A stretch of 64,000 bases of DNA from Noviherbaspirillum pedocola (lineage in GTDB: Bacteria > Pseudomonadota > Gammaproteobacteria > Burkholderiales > Burkholderiaceae_D). The stretch spans positions 1-64,000 of the forward strand of contig NZ_JAEPBG010000023.1 in NCBI RefSeq assembly GCF_016632335.1. The letters are read 5' to 3'. The notes below the pieces were generated by a model. The model saw only the letters and a list, made by a program, of their open reading frames with translations, had not been told where the DNA came from and made no database searches. Shown here in pieces: positions 7,994 to 17,779 of this stretch; positions within the stretch are counted from its first letter, which is position 1; every line of letters starts with the position of its first letter. Made by a program: the position numbers and the translations under genes.

Positions 7994-9073
7994 TCAACCG
8001 TGGCTGCGCTCGAATTCCTTCATGTATTCCACCAGCCGCTGCACACCTTCGATCGGCATCGCATTGTAGATCGATGCGCGCATGCCGCCGACCGAGCGAT
8101 GGCCTTTCAATTGCACCATGCCGCGTTCCTGTGCGCCCTGCAGGAAGGCATCATCCAGGCTGGTATCAGCGAGGCGGAACGGGATGTTCATGCGCGAGCG
8201 GTCTGCCTTTGCCACCGGGTTACTGTAGAACGCGGTCTGGTCCAGATAGTCGTACAGCAGATTCGCCTTGGCGATGTTCTTCTGCTCCATCGAGGCCAGT
8301 CCGCCCTGTTCCAGCAGCCACTCGAACACCAGGCCGGCGATGTAAATGCCATAGGTCGGCGGCGTGTTGAGCATTGAATCGTTTTCCGCCTGCAGTTTCC
8401 AGTCGAAGGCAGAAGGCGTAATGGCCAGCGCGCGACCGAGCAAGTCTTCGCGCACGATCACCAGTGTCACGCCGGCCGGGCCGATGTTCTTCTGCGCGCC
8501 GCCATAGATCACGCCGTACTTCGACACATCCACCACCCGCGACAGGATATGCGAGGACATGTCCGCCACCAGCGGCACAGCGCCGGTGTCCGGCACCCAG
8601 TGGTATTCGACGCCGCCTATGGTTTCATTCGTGCAGATGTGCACATAGGCCGCGTTCGGATCGAGCTTCCATACAGACTGCGGCGGCACATAGGTGAAAT
8701 CGCGGTCCTCGGCGCTGGCGGCGACATTGACCTTGCAATACTTCTTCGCTTCCTTGATCGACTTCTTCGACCACTCGCCGGTATTCACATAATCGGCGCC
8801 GGTCTTGTCCCCCAGCAGGTTCATCGGAATCAGCGCATTCTCGGCCATGGCGCCGCCCTGCAGGAACAGCACACGATAGTTGTCGGGAATGGCCATCAGC
8901 GTACGCAAATCGGCCTCGGTCTTCTGAGCGATGCTGATGAATTCCTTGCCGCGATGGCTCATTTCCATGACCGACATGCCGCTGCCGTGCCAATCCAGCA
9001 TTTCATCCGCGGCGCGCCGCAATACCTGTTCCGGCAGCACCGCCGGTCCGGCGCTGAAATTGAATACTCGCAT
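7994..9073 (-). CDS. serC: Phosphoserine aminotransferase
   Basis: A 359-aa class V PLP aminotransferase that converts 3-phosphohydroxypyruvate and glutamate to phosphoserine (serine synthesis) and also serves pyridoxal phosphate synthesis. It begins [14 protein letters not shown], the typical SerC N-terminus. The PLP lysine is in [12 protein letters not shown], and the C-terminal [11 protein letters not shown] region binds substrate phosphate. ATG 9073 gives the standard length; upstream in-frame codons to 9172 lack similarity to the family. Monocistronic, ended by the hairpin at 7943-7971. Confidence 0.97.
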   Translation of the reverse strand: MRVFNFSAGPAVLPEQVLRRAADEMLDWHGSGMSVMEMSHRGKEFISIAQKTEADLRTLMAIPDNYRVLFLQGGAMAENALIPMNLLGDKTGADYVNTGEWSKKSIKEAKKYCKVNVAASAEDRDFTYVPPQSVWKLDPNAAYVHICTNETIGGVEYHWVPDTGAVPLVADMSSHILSRVVDVSKYGVIYGGAQKNIGPAGVTLVIVREDLLGRALAITPSAFDWKLQAENDSMLNTPPTYGIYIAGLVFEWLLEQGGLASMEQKNIAKANLLYDYLDQTAFYSNPVAKADRSRMNIPFRLADTSLDDAFLQGAQERGMVQLKGHRSVGGMRASIYNAMPIEGVQRLVEYMKEFERSHG

Positions 9074-9211
9074 GGGTGATTCCAGAAGGGGAGGGTCGAT
9101 GTGGGCGGACATTATGACGGAATGGACAAGCGCTGTGCAAGAACGCAAGATTCCGGCGCTGAAAGAGACCAATGCCGGCCGGCGCTAGCCGGCCTGCGCT
9201 GCAAGCCCCGC

Positions 9212-9652
9212 TCAGGAAGATTTGCCCTTGCCGCCTTTCTTCGCTTTGGCCTGCTCGATCTCCTTGTCCAGGGCCGGGCTCGATGCCTTGGTGTCCAGCG
9301 AGCGGTTCTGATGATCCTCATGCGCATTGATCGGCTCCGGCGCCTTTTCGATGCGGGTAATGCTGTTCGGATCCAGTGAGACCGGATCGCTCGCGGGGAA
9401 AGTCATTTCCACGGCGCTGTCGATCAGGCCTTCCTCGGCCTGCTCCTTCGCGGATACCTCTTCCTTGGGCATGCACTCGGCCACCGGATCGCTGGCCGGG
9501 AACGTCGCTTTCAATGCATGATCGAGCGTCTTTTCATCTTCCGCTTCACGCGCAGGACTCTGGCTTTCCTGCGAGTAGCGGTCATCGTGTCCGTATTTGC
9601 CGGTGTCCTGCGGATCCTTGGTGCCTTTGCTGCCTTTCTTGCTGGTAGTCAT
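9212..9652 (-). CDS. Small charged protein with two FPASDP motifs
   Basis: A 146-aa hydrophilic, probably disordered protein. Two copies of the same module are visible: LDHALKATFPASDPVA near residue 45 and IDSAVEMTFPASDPVS near residue 80. The FPASDP motif after an acidic amphipathic helix recurs in small uncharacterised proteobacterial proteins, usually once. The N-terminus is Lys/Gly/Thr-rich and the C-terminus ends KAKKGGKGKSS. ATG 9652 is preferred because upstream codons read as non-homologous. Function unknown. Confidence 0.7.
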   Translation of the reverse strand: MTTSKKGSKGTKDPQDTGKYGHDDRYSQESQSPAREAEDEKTLDHALKATFPASDPVAECMPKEEVSAKEQAEEGLIDSAVEMTFPASDPVSLDPNSITRIEKAPEPINAHEDHQNRSLDTKASSPALDKEIEQAKAKKGGKGKSS

Positions 9653-9983
9653 GCGCGAACTCCTCAATCTCATCGAACTCCAAGTCAGACAGCGACGTTG
9701 TGGAATCATTCCTTGCCGACGGTTTGCAAAGGAACGAAGCTTAGTCCGCGACAAGCCATGGCCATGCGCCTGCGTGCTGCGTGCGTTGCCGAACCGAAGC
9801 CGCTAGCGCGATCGCCTATGGTTGAGCCAGGCCAGAAGCCATCATCCCAGCCGGCATGCGGCGATGCCGCCATACTCTTCTTTCCACGGGAAGCAATCAT
9901 GCAGACAAAGCAGATAGAGAAAGCGCAGCATGTGCATGCAATGGAATGAAGCGACCAGGGGAAGTTGCCGCGCCTAGCCTGCC

Positions 9984-10922
9984 ATGCCACCTCAACCCAG
10001 CCCAGCCGACGGCCTGCGCCTGATTGCGCATCAGGCGCGTTATGTGCTCCGAAATCCGGGGCGCTTCATGCTGCAGACCATCAAGGCCTTCCGGGCCAAC
10101 CAGGGGCTGCTCCTGGCCGGCGCAGTGGCCTACTATGCGCTGCTTTCCATCGTGCCCTTGCTGATTCTGTTCATGATCGCGCTGTCGCATGTGATCGACG
10201 AACGCGAACTGCTGACCACGCTCGGTCGCTACCTCGAGTGGCTGTTGCCCAGCCAATCGCATGCGATCCTGCAGGAATTGGCCGAGTTCATGGCGCATCG
10301 GGACGTGGTCGGCTGGCTGGTATTCGGCACCATGCTGTTCTTCAGTTCGCTTGCCTTCACTGTGCTCGAGAACGCGATGTCGGTAATCTTCGTGCATCGC
10401 GTCGCGATACGGCGCCGGCATTTCCTGGTATCGGCGCTCATGCCTTACTGCTACATCCTGTTTCTCGGCATGGGCCTGCTGATCGTGACCGTCGTGGCCG
10501 GCGCGCTGCAGAGCGTAGGGCAGGAGAACGTGGCAGTGTTCGGCTACGTGTTCTCGCTGCACGGCGTATCCGGCGTGCTGCTGTACCTGCTGGGCGTGCT
10601 CGGCGAGATCCTGCTGCTGACCTCCCTGTACATGGTGATGCCGGTCGGCCGTCTGTCATGGCCGCATGCGCTGCTGGGCGGCGTGACGGCGGCGCTGTTA
10701 TGGGAAATCACGCGGCATCTGCTGTTCTGGTATCTGTCCACGCTGTCGCAGGTGGCCGTGGTTTATGGTTCGCTGACTACGGCGATCGTGGTGCTGCTGA
10801 GCCTGGAGCTGGGGGCGGCGCTGCTGCTGTTCGGCGGCCAGGTTATTGCCGAGTTTGAGCGCGTGGCCATCGATGGCGAACAATGCGAGCCGGAACCCAT
10901 GCAAACAACCGAGCCCTTATAG
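9984..10922 (+). CDS. YihY/BrkB-family inner-membrane protein
   Basis: A 312-aa protein with six hydrophobic segments. The family hallmark AGAVAYYALLSIVPLLIL is at about 43-60, and there is a conserved GSLTTAIVVLLSLELGAALLLFGG region near the end. The family was once proposed to be RNase BN, a claim since withdrawn, and its role is unsettled. The C-terminal 25 residues are polar. Its last codons overlap the end of the convergent nucleotidyltransferase gene by 6 bp. Confidence 0.88.
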   Translation: MPPQPSPADGLRLIAHQARYVLRNPGRFMLQTIKAFRANQGLLLAGAVAYYALLSIVPLLILFMIALSHVIDERELLTTLGRYLEWLLPSQSHAILQELAEFMAHRDVVGWLVFGTMLFFSSLAFTVLENAMSVIFVHRVAIRRRHFLVSALMPYCYILFLGMGLLIVTVVAGALQSVGQENVAVFGYVFSLHGVSGVLLYLLGVLGEILLLTSLYMVMPVGRLSWPHALLGGVTAALLWEITRHLLFWYLSTLSQVAVVYGSLTTAIVVLLSLELGAALLLFGGQVIAEFERVAIDGEQCEPEPMQTTEPL

Positions 10923-11513
10923 ATGCAGATCCTGCGGCGTATCGATATCGCGCAGCACTCCCGGATCATCGACTTCGATGGCCATCACCGGATGCGTGGC
11001 AAGCAGCGCGCGTGCCCCGGCATCGCCGGACAATGCGCGAAGGGCAGGGAGATGCACGCGGGAGAAGCCGACCGGATTGCCACGCCTGCCTTGATAAAAC
11101 GGCGCGACGATTTGCGCGCCCGCCGCAAGTGCTGCGGCCAGACGCTGCACAGTGGCGAGGTGGATATGCGGCATGTCGGCCAGCGCGATGATCCAGGCAT
11201 CGGCATGCGCTGCATACACGATGGCATGCGCAAGCGAGGCACCCATGCCTGATGCGGCTTCAGCACAGACGGTGATGTCGCAGCCGGCCGCTGTAAGCTG
11301 CTCGGCGAGGGAATCGCTGCGCGGCCGCAGGACCGCAATGACTTGGGGAAGCGCCGCGCACATCACCTCTGCGGCCTGGAGCGCTACCGGCTTGCCATGC
11401 GGTAGCGCCTGCAAAAGCTTGTTGCGCTTGCCGGTAGGATCGAAGCGCGTGCCACTGCCTGCGGCAAGCAGTATGCCGGCGCAATGAAAAGCCTGCGCCG
11501 CGTCTTCAGGCAT
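10917..11513 (-). CDS. mocA: MobA/MocA-like nucleotidyltransferase
   Basis: A 198-aa GT-A fold nucleotidyltransferase. LLAAGSGTRFDPTGKRNKLL at residues 15-34 is the nucleotide-binding loop with the KxL lysine; ALADMPHI holds the metal-binding Asp, and GRRGNPVGF is the pterin-side motif. MocA-type enzymes transfer CMP to molybdopterin, giving the dinucleotide cofactor of xanthine-dehydrogenase-type enzymes. Here no xdh genes are adjacent, so the exact cofactor is inferred. Its ATG is joined as TGATG to the stop of the small gene upstream, suggesting translational coupling. Confidence 0.75.
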   Translation of the reverse strand: MPEDAAQAFHCAGILLAAGSGTRFDPTGKRNKLLQALPHGKPVALQAAEVMCAALPQVIAVLRPRSDSLAEQLTAAGCDITVCAEAASGMGASLAHAIVYAAHADAWIIALADMPHIHLATVQRLAAALAAGAQIVAPFYQGRRGNPVGFSRVHLPALRALSGDAGARALLATHPVMAIEVDDPGVLRDIDTPQDLHL

Positions 11514-11683
11514 CAGAACAGCTCTTGCTTATTGTTGCGCAGCTCGCGCGCATCCTCGAGCATGCGCCGCGCGCGGATGCGCTTGCGGTTGATTTCGGCG
11601 TGCCGTTCCGCCGTCATCGGCCTTGCGGTCATCAATTCCTTCAGCTGTGCATGGTTCTGGAGATCTTTTGTTTGCTTGCCCAA
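11513..11683 (-). CDS. 56-aa basic protein, TTG start, coupled to mocA
   Basis: A short gene with a strong ribosome site (AAAGGGG, 5-nt spacer) before TTG 11683. The product starts MGKQTKDLQNHAQLKELM and is a charged helix rich in Arg and Glu (INRKRIRARRMLEDARELRNN). Its TGA shares a base with the mocA ATG (TGATG), so the pair is probably cotranslated. No known domain; possibly a small partner or simply a leader cistron. Confidence 0.6.
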   Translation of the reverse strand: MGKQTKDLQNHAQLKELMTARPMTAERHAEINRKRIRARRMLEDARELRNNKQELF

Positions 11684-11833
11684 GATAACCCCTTTGTTTC
11701 GTTATTGATTGTTAATGGTAACCGGCATCGCCGATGCCGTGGCGTCCAGCTTGACGCATGAACGAGCGGCTGTCCATAAAGCATGGATCGCGACAGCCGT
11801 GTTGAGGCAACGCAGATAAAGCTTCTGTCCCTG

Positions 11834-11867
11834 AAAAAAAGCCGCGCCGGAACGATCCGGCGCGGCT
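11834..11867 (-). terminator. Rho-independent terminator of phaB
   Basis: A 12-bp GC-rich stem (11840-11851 with 11856-11867), 4-base loop, followed on the minus strand by a run of seven T (11840-11834). It lies 22 bp beyond the phaB stop. Confidence 0.9.
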
Positions 11868-11888
11868 CCTCTTCGCAAAGCGCTGCGT

Positions 11889-12632
11889 TCAGAACATGTG
11901 CTGACCGCCGTTGATGGCAATGTTGGCGCCGGTGAGGAAGGCAGCCTCGTCCGAGGCGAGATAGGCAACCAGGCCGGCCACTTCTTCCGGCTTGCCCAGG
12001 CGCGCCATCGGAATTTGCGGAATGATCTTCGACTCCAGCACCTCGCTCGGAATGGCCATGACCATGCGCGTGCCGATATAGCCCGGCGAAATCGTGTTCA
12101 CCGTCACGCCGCGCCGCGCCACTTCCAGCGCCAGCGCCTTGGTAAAGCCATGCATGCCGGCCTTGGCCGCCGAATAGTTGGTCTGGCCGAACGCGCCTTT
12201 CTGCCCATTGACCGAAGAGATGTTGATGATGCGGCCCCAGCCGCGCTCGACCATGCCATCGCACAGCGGCTTGGTCATGTTGAACACCGAGTCCAGGTTG
12301 GTACGGATCACCGCATCCCAGGCGCTCTTGTCCATCTTCTTGAAGGTCATGTCGCGCGTGATGCCGGCATTGTTGACCAGCACGTCGACCGGGCCGAGGT
12401 CGGCTGTGATCTGCGCGATGCATGCCTGCGCTGAATCGTAATCGCCCACGTCGCACGGATAGGCGCGGAACTTGTATCCCTGGTCTTCCATGCTCTTGAG
12501 CCATTCCGCGGACTTGGTGTTGCCCGGCGAATAGGTCGTCACCACCTGATAACCCAGCGCCGCCATCTTGATGCAGATCGCTTCACCAAGTCCGCCCATG
12601 CCGCCGGTGATCAATGCAATTCGTGCTGCCAT
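11889..12632 (-). CDS. phaB: Acetoacetyl-CoA reductase
   Basis: A 247-aa SDR enzyme reducing acetoacetyl-CoA to (R)-3-hydroxybutyryl-CoA with NADPH, the second step of polyhydroxybutyrate synthesis. The nucleotide motif is TGGMGGLGEA at 9-18; the catalytic Ser is in NISSVNG, and the Tyr/Lys pair in YSAAKAG. The C-terminus INGGQHMF is characteristic of PhaB. ATG 12632 has a purine-rich site (GAGGAGAGAGA) just upstream. It lies 64 bp downstream of phaA with the same direction, giving a phaA-phaB operon. phaC is not in the window. Confidence 0.95.
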   Translation of the reverse strand: MAARIALITGGMGGLGEAICIKMAALGYQVVTTYSPGNTKSAEWLKSMEDQGYKFRAYPCDVGDYDSAQACIAQITADLGPVDVLVNNAGITRDMTFKKMDKSAWDAVIRTNLDSVFNMTKPLCDGMVERGWGRIINISSVNGQKGAFGQTNYSAAKAGMHGFTKALALEVARRGVTVNTISPGYIGTRMVMAIPSEVLESKIIPQIPMARLGKPEEVAGLVAYLASDEAAFLTGANIAINGGQHMF

Positions 12633-12696
12633 CTCTCTCTCCTCGTAGTGCGCCCGCGGCGCGCATGACACGCCGGGGCTCATTCGTTCGCGTTGA

Positions 12697-13872
12697 TTAC
12701 CGTTCCACTGCCAGCGCCACGCCCATGCCGCCGCCGATGCACAGGCTCGCCAGGCCGCGCTTGGCATCGCGGCGAACCATTTCATGCAGCAGGGTGACAA
12801 GGATGCGGCAGCCCGAAGCGCCGATCGGATGGCCAATGGCAATCGCGCCGCCATTCACATTGATCTTGCTGGTGTCCCAGCCCATCTGGCGATTGACTGC
12901 GATCGCCTGCGCGGCGAAGGCTTCGTTGATTTCCATCAGGTCCAGATCTTCATGGGTCCAGCCAGCCTTTTCCAGGCAGCGGCGCGTAGCCGACACCGGA
13001 CCCATGCCCATGATCGACGGATCGAGGCCAGCCGAAGCATAGGCGCGGATGCGCGCCAGCGGTTTCAGGCCGAGCTGCTCGGCTCTTTTCGCGGACATCA
13101 TCATGACTGCAGCCGCGCCGTCATTGATGCCCGATGCATTGCCGGCAGTCACGGTGCCGTCTTTCGCGAATGCCGGACGCAAACCGGAGAGCGATTCGAG
13201 CGTGGTGCCGTGCTTTGGATATTCGTCGGCATCGAAGGTGATGGAACCCTTCTTGTGCGGAATCTCGAGCGGAACGATCTCATCCTTGAACTTGCCTGCC
13301 TTCTGCGCCGCCTCGGCCTTGGCCTGCGATGCAAGCGCAAATTCGTCCTGCTCCTGGCGCGACACCTCATACTTCCTGGCGACGTTTTCGGCGGTCACGC
13401 CCATGTGATACTGGTTATAAACGTCCCAGAGGCCGTCGACGATCATCGTATCGACCAGCTTCGCGTCGCCCATGCGGAAGCCATCGCGCGAGTTGTTCAG
13501 CACATGCGGCGCGGCGCTCATGTTCTCCATGCCGCCAGCGATGATGATGTCGGCGTCACCGCACTTGATCGCCTGCGCGGCAAGATGAGTCGCTTTCAGT
13601 CCGCTGCCGCAGACCTTGTTGATGGTGAAGGCGGGAATCGCGTCGGGAAGTCCGCTCTTGATGACTGCCTGTCGCGCCGGATTCTGACCGACGCCGGCGG
13701 TCAGGACCTGACCGAGAATGGCTTCGTTGATGCTGGCTGGATCGACGCCGGTTTGCTGGATCAATGCCTTGATCACGCTGGCGCCGAGTTCGGCGGCGGG
13801 AATCTTGGAAAGCGTGCCGCCGAATTTGCCGACCGCTGTTCTCAATGCTGAAACAATAACGACATCGTCCAT
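12697..13872 (-). CDS. phaA: Acetyl-CoA acetyltransferase (beta-ketothiolase)
   Basis: A 391-aa thiolase condensing two acetyl-CoA to acetoacetyl-CoA. It begins [19 protein letters not shown]. The acylated cysteine is in [10 protein letters not shown] at about residue 88, the catalytic His in [17 protein letters not shown], and the second Cys in [10 protein letters not shown]. Length is standard for biosynthetic PhaA. First gene of the phaA-phaB operon; the gene order phaA then phaB is usual, but the synthase phaC, commonly upstream, is replaced here by unrelated genes. Confidence 0.95.
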   Translation of the reverse strand: MDDVVIVSALRTAVGKFGGTLSKIPAAELGASVIKALIQQTGVDPASINEAILGQVLTAGVGQNPARQAVIKSGLPDAIPAFTINKVCGSGLKATHLAAQAIKCGDADIIIAGGMENMSAAPHVLNNSRDGFRMGDAKLVDTMIVDGLWDVYNQYHMGVTAENVARKYEVSRQEQDEFALASQAKAEAAQKAGKFKDEIVPLEIPHKKGSITFDADEYPKHGTTLESLSGLRPAFAKDGTVTAGNASGINDGAAAVMMMSAKRAEQLGLKPLARIRAYASAGLDPSIMGMGPVSATRRCLEKAGWTHEDLDLMEINEAFAAQAIAVNRQMGWDTSKINVNGGAIAIGHPIGASGCRILVTLLHEMVRRDAKRGLASLCIGGGMGVALAVER

Positions 13873-14179
13873 TTCAAGTCTCCATGGGGTACGGCAGAGA
13901 AAAGCCGCGCATCCGAAAAGCGGGCGCAACAGGCCTAGCGGCGGGCGCGGTTGTAACTATGATATCCCCAGCCTCAAGCCGTAGAGAAGCGATTTTTAAT
14001 GAGGCAGGTCATAACCCGGAGTAACTTCTCGTGTATGTGCCGGGTGGCAAGGCGTGCCTTTGCGCGAGGCATCGACAAAGCGAGAAGATGTGAAGATGGC
14101 TGAAAATTACCATCCTGAAATTTGGAACGATCGTGCGGGAACGATGCGAACGACGGCGTGCGAGCCGTCTCCCTAGAAA
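13873..14179. other. Intergenic region upstream of phaA
   Basis: About 307 bp between two minus-strand genes. It should contain the phaA promoter; a weak pair TTGAGG / TACAAC with 16-bp spacing is readable on the minus strand near 13955-13982. A short hairpin (GACGGC / GCCGTC, 14152-14169) just beyond the ypfJ-like stop might assist termination but has no T-run. Nothing else was recognised. Confidence 0.35.
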
Positions 14180-15058
14180 TCAGAGCGATGTCGCCTCGAA
14201 GGTATTGCAGGCATTGACCTGACCGCTTTCGAGACCGCGTCGGAACCAGCGGACCCGCTGGGCCGAGGTGCCGTGGGTGAACGAGTCCGGTACCACATAA
14301 CCCTGCGCCTGCTTCTGCAGAGCGTCGTCGCCAATCGCGGTGGCGGCGTTGAGCGCGGTTTCCACATCGCCCTGCTCGAGTATGCTGCGGGCGCGGTCCG
14401 CATTCTTCGCCCAGACGCCTGCGAAGCAGTCGGCCTGCAATTCGACCCGCACCGACAGCGCATTGGCTTCGCGCTCGCTGGCACGCTGTCGCGTCGCGTC
14501 GACCCGGTTCATGATGCCCATCAGCGTCTGCACATGGTGTCCGACTTCATGCGCGATCACATAGGCTTGCGCGAATTCGCCGGATACATGAAAGCGCTGC
14601 TGCATCAGCCGGAAGAAGTTGAGATCGATATAGATCTTCTGATCGCCAGGGCAATAGAACGGGCCGGTCGCGGTCTGGCCGGTGCCGCAGGCGGTTGGCG
14701 TGCGGCCGGAGAAGATCACCAGCCTTGGCTTCACATAGTTTTGCCCCGCCTTCTGGAAGATCGCGCTCCAGGTGTCTTCGGTGTCGGCCAGCACGGTGCG
14801 CACGAAGCGGGTCTCGCGGTCTTCGGTTTGCGGATTGGGCGGTGGCGCGGTCTGCGTCGTTTGCGGCGCCGGGCCGCCGCCATTGAGCAGGCCGATCACG
14901 GTGCGCGGATCGACGCCGAAGAAATAGGAAGCGACCAGCGCGATGGCGATGGTGCCGATGCCGATCGAGCGGCCGCCGATGCCGAACCCGCCGCCACCGC
15001 CGTCAGCGCCGCGCCGATCTTCCACATTGTCGCTTTCGCGATTGCCTTCCCATTTCAT
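14180..15058 (-). CDS. ypfJ: YpfJ-like neutral zinc metallopeptidase
   Basis: A 292-aa predicted inner-membrane-anchored metallopeptidase. An N-terminal glycine-rich stretch and one membrane helix (IGTIAIALVASYFFGV, about 30-47) are followed by the peptidase domain. HEVGHHVQ at about residue 167 is the HExxH zinc motif, with downstream RASEREANALSVRVELQADCFAGVWA supplying the third ligand region. The family is widespread and its substrate is unknown. Standalone gene. Confidence 0.88.
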   Translation of the reverse strand: MKWEGNRESDNVEDRRGADGGGGGFGIGGRSIGIGTIAIALVASYFFGVDPRTVIGLLNGGGPAPQTTQTAPPPNPQTEDRETRFVRTVLADTEDTWSAIFQKAGQNYVKPRLVIFSGRTPTACGTGQTATGPFYCPGDQKIYIDLNFFRLMQQRFHVSGEFAQAYVIAHEVGHHVQTLMGIMNRVDATRQRASEREANALSVRVELQADCFAGVWAKNADRARSILEQGDVETALNAATAIGDDALQKQAQGYVVPDSFTHGTSAQRVRWFRRGLESGQVNACNTFEATSL

Positions 15059-15130
15059 GTCGACTCTCCAGCTCTCTCATCCTCGTACGCAAGTCTAGCC
15101 GGCCTTGGCCGCGCCGCTCGGTACGCCATG

Positions 15131-15844
15131 TCACATAGGCCCTTGATCATTCCAATGGGCGATGCAGGCGCGCGCCAGCTCCAGCGTCGGATCGATGCAC
15201 AGCGGCAGCACCGCCGAGCCGATATGCTCGAGCCCGACCGGCACTTCGGTGCAGGCGAGGACCAGCCGTTTCGCGCCGCGCGCCATCAAAGCGTGCGCCG
15301 CGCGCTCGAGCAGCATGCCGCCTTCCTTGAGTTGGCCGCGCTTGATTGCATAGCAGCCGGGCACGAAGAGTCGGTCCGTTTCCTGCGCATCACTGACCAG
15401 GCACGGGATGCCCGCCGGCTCCAGCAAGTCCTGGTAGAGCCGCGCGGCGATGGTGCCATGCGTGCCGATCAACCCGACCGCTTCATCGATGCCGTCGCGC
15501 TGCAGCGCCGCCAGCGTCAGCCGGGCGATATGAAAGATCGGCGCGGCGCTGTCAGCCTGCAATTGCGCATGCCAGTGATGCGCAGTGTTGCAGGCGATCG
15601 CGATGCGCGTCGCACCGGCATGGTTCAGCTGCGCAATGCCTTCGCGCATTGCCGGCAGCGGCGAAGGACCGCTGCTGGCCAGCGCCTGTTGCCGGTCGGG
15701 CACCTGCGGCACATTCCATACCACCATCGGCACATGGTCCTGGTCGCGCGCGGCCGGCGTTTCCAGGATGATCTTGCGCATCAGGTCGGCGCAGGCCAGC
15801 GGGCCCATGCCGCCGAGAATGCCGATCAGGCGGCCCGCGCTCAT
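15131..15844 (-). CDS. Aspartate/glutamate racemase-family protein
   Basis: A 237-aa PLP-independent racemase. [10 protein letters not shown] is at residues 8-17; the two catalytic cysteines are in ACNTAHHW (about 86) and ACTEVPVG (about 198), as in aspartate racemases. Its ATG overlaps the stop of the upstream PLP desulfhydrase as ATGA (15841-15844), so the two are one operon. The pairing suggests that one enzyme supplies the stereoisomer the other cleaves; the true substrate (aspartate, cysteate or another acidic amino acid) cannot be told from sequence. Confidence 0.85.
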   Translation of the reverse strand: MSAGRLIGILGGMGPLACADLMRKIILETPAARDQDHVPMVVWNVPQVPDRQQALASSGPSPLPAMREGIAQLNHAGATRIAIACNTAHHWHAQLQADSAAPIFHIARLTLAALQRDGIDEAVGLIGTHGTIAARLYQDLLEPAGIPCLVSDAQETDRLFVPGCYAIKRGQLKEGGMLLERAAHALMARGAKRLVLACTEVPVGLEHIGSAVLPLCIDPTLELARACIAHWNDQGPM

Positions 15845-16839
15845 GGCGCGAAAGTGCCGCGGTAGCCGAAGAGGCCGGCCGAGCCGCCGGTATGCACGAA
15901 CACCAGGTTCTGGCCTTGCTTGAATTCGCCGCGACGAATCAGGTCGATCAGTCCCGCCATGCCCTTGCCGGAGTAGACCGGGTCGAGCAGGATGCCTTCC
16001 AGCCGCGCGAGTATTTCCACCGCTTCGATCATGCCCGGCGTCGGGATGCCGTAGCCATCGCCGACGTAATCGCAATTGGCGCGCACCGTTTCGCGCGCCG
16101 GCTCGCCGGGCAGGCCCAGATGCTCCCACGTCTGTTTCAGGAGCGCGTGCACATTCGCCTCCTGCTTTTCGCGCGGCGCGCGCACGCCTATGCCCAGGAC
16201 CGGGATGCCGCTGTTCATGCCCAGAAGGCCGGCGAGCAGGCCGGCCTGGGTGCCGCAGCTGCCGGTGGCATGCACGACGTGATCGATGCGCAGCCTGCGC
16301 TCATTGGCCTGCATCAGCAGTTCCTGCGCGCAGGCGACATAGCCGAGCGCGCCGATCGCGTTCGAACCGCCGCCCGGAATCAGGTAAGGCGTCTCGCCGG
16401 CCGCCGACAGGCGCTCGCCGACGGCGACCAGTTCCTGGTTCATGTCCAGCCCGGCGGGCCGCGTCTCGAGCGCGCAATCGAAGAGGCGGTCGAGCAGCAC
16501 ATTGCCGTTTGCATAGTATTCCGGCGCCGCATCCGCGACCCGGGTCTCGAGCAGCGCGGTGCAGCGCAGGCCGAACTTCGCCGCGGCGGCCGCGGTCTGG
16601 CGCACATGGTTGGATTGCGTCGCGCCCTGCGTCACCAGATGCGTCGCGCCTTTCTCGAGCGCATCGCCGAGCAGGAATTCCAGCTTGCGTGTCTTGTTGC
16701 CGCCGCTGGCAAGGCCGGTGCAGTCATCACGCTTGATGAAAATTTCGGGGCCGCCCAGATGGCGCGACAAGCGCGGCAGGTGCTCCAGCGGCGTGGGTGC
16801 GTGGCACAGAGTGACGCGGGGAAAGCGGGACAGATGCAT
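15841..16839 (-). CDS. D-cysteine desulfhydrase / cysteate sulfo-lyase family PLP enzyme
   Basis: A 332-aa fold-II PLP enzyme of the ACC deaminase / D-cysteine desulfhydrase group. The PLP lysine is in [11 protein letters not shown] (about residue 50), the cofactor pocket in [19 protein letters not shown], and the C-terminus [11 protein letters not shown] matches family members. DcyD gives pyruvate, sulfide and ammonia from D-cysteine; close homologues cleave L-cysteate to pyruvate, sulfite and ammonia. Sequence alone does not settle which. The racemase overlap favours a two-step use of a D/L pair. Confidence 0.8.
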   Translation of the reverse strand: MHLSRFPRVTLCHAPTPLEHLPRLSRHLGGPEIFIKRDDCTGLASGGNKTRKLEFLLGDALEKGATHLVTQGATQSNHVRQTAAAAAKFGLRCTALLETRVADAAPEYYANGNVLLDRLFDCALETRPAGLDMNQELVAVGERLSAAGETPYLIPGGGSNAIGALGYVACAQELLMQANERRLRIDHVVHATGSCGTQAGLLAGLLGMNSGIPVLGIGVRAPREKQEANVHALLKQTWEHLGLPGEPARETVRANCDYVGDGYGIPTPGMIEAVEILARLEGILLDPVYSGKGMAGLIDLIRRGEFKQGQNLVFVHTGGSAGLFGYRGTFAP

Positions 16840-16891
16840 GATGTTCGAAGCCTCTCGTTGAATCGAATGAAAAAGGAATCGGCGCGGCCGA

Positions 16892-17518
16892 TCAAGGCCG
16901 CGCCGCGATAAGCCGGAAAGTCAGGTTGATGCGCGGCCCGCGCTCGCCACGCTCCTTGGGCACTGTATGTTCCCAGTGGCGTTGAGTCGAGCCCGCCATC
17001 AGCAGCAGGCTGCCATCAGTGAGTTGAATATCCACCGGCGCATGCAGGCGGCGCTTGTGCCGCAGCCGGAACAGCCGCGTCTGACCCAGCGACAGCGACG
17101 CGATCGCTGGCGTTGGGCCAAGCAGCGCTTCATCGTCGGCGTGCCAACCAACGCTGTCATTGCCGTCGCGATACAGGTTGAGCAGCACCGAGTTGTACGC
17201 ATGACCGGTCGCGGCTTCGATATCGCGCCGCATGCGCGACAGTGTCGGCGTCCATGGATGAGGATCGAGGCGGATGCCGGAATACGCGTAATCGGCGCCG
17301 AGGTCGCCATGCCAGGACGTGAGCCGCGGCTGCCAGCGCATCTCTCCGGCAATGCGGATGCGCTCCTGGCGCCATGGCGTCTCCTCGAGCAATGCCGCCA
17401 TCAACGTGGCCGCTTCATCGCGTGTATAGAAGCCATGGGCAAAGCGCAGATCCGCATCGGGCACGGCAAGAGCCTGCAGTTCACGCGGCGAATCGAACAG
17501 ATCAAGGTTCGCGCTCAT
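16892..17518 (-). CDS. alkB: AlkB-like alpha-ketoglutarate-dependent dioxygenase
   Basis: A 208-aa Fe(II)/2-oxoglutarate dioxygenase of the AlkB group, which removes alkyl lesions from DNA or RNA bases. The iron triad is visible: GWHADDE (His and Asp) and HWEHTVPK (His). The 2-oxoglutarate arginine motif is RINLTFR. The substrate lid has [11 protein letters not shown]. Length matches the short AlkB/ALKBH2-like proteins. Standalone, about 46 bp from the S4 protein gene. Confidence 0.88.
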   Translation of the reverse strand: MSANLDLFDSPRELQALAVPDADLRFAHGFYTRDEAATLMAALLEETPWRQERIRIAGEMRWQPRLTSWHGDLGADYAYSGIRLDPHPWTPTLSRMRRDIEAATGHAYNSVLLNLYRDGNDSVGWHADDEALLGPTPAIASLSLGQTRLFRLRHKRRLHAPVDIQLTDGSLLLMAGSTQRHWEHTVPKERGERGPRINLTFRLIAARP

Positions 17519-17563
17519 GCGATGTGAGCCTCGTAATGGACCTTCGCATTGCCGCGCAGGCTA

Positions 17564-17779
17564 CTACGCATGCACCCGGATGCGTACATCGCCAAGGCCC
17601 ACTTGCTGACCCGCGCGTATCTTGCAGGTCTTGCGCAATTCGGTCTTGCCATCGACCTGCACTTCGCCGCTTGCTACCAGCATCTTGCCGGCGCCACCGC
17701 TGTCAACGATACCGACCAGCTTCAGCAACTGGTTCAGTTCCACATATTCGCCTTCGAGGCGGAAGTCTATTGTTTGCAT
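17564..17779 (-). CDS. S4-domain RNA-binding protein (YbcJ-like)
   Basis: A 71-aa single-domain S4 protein. The fold is visible as EYVELNQLLKLVGIVDSGGAGKMLVASGEVQVDGKTELRKTC... shortened here: helix-turn around VELNQLLKLVG, the loop GEVQVDG, and basic RKTCKIRAG. S4 domains bind structured RNA; the YbcJ group is tied to ribosomes by homology only. ATG 17779 is chosen as the upstream frame reads low-complexity arginine-rich sequence. Confidence 0.82.
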   Translation of the reverse strand: MQTIDFRLEGEYVELNQLLKLVGIVDSGGAGKMLVASGEVQVDGKTELRKTCKIRAGQQVGLGDVRIRVHA

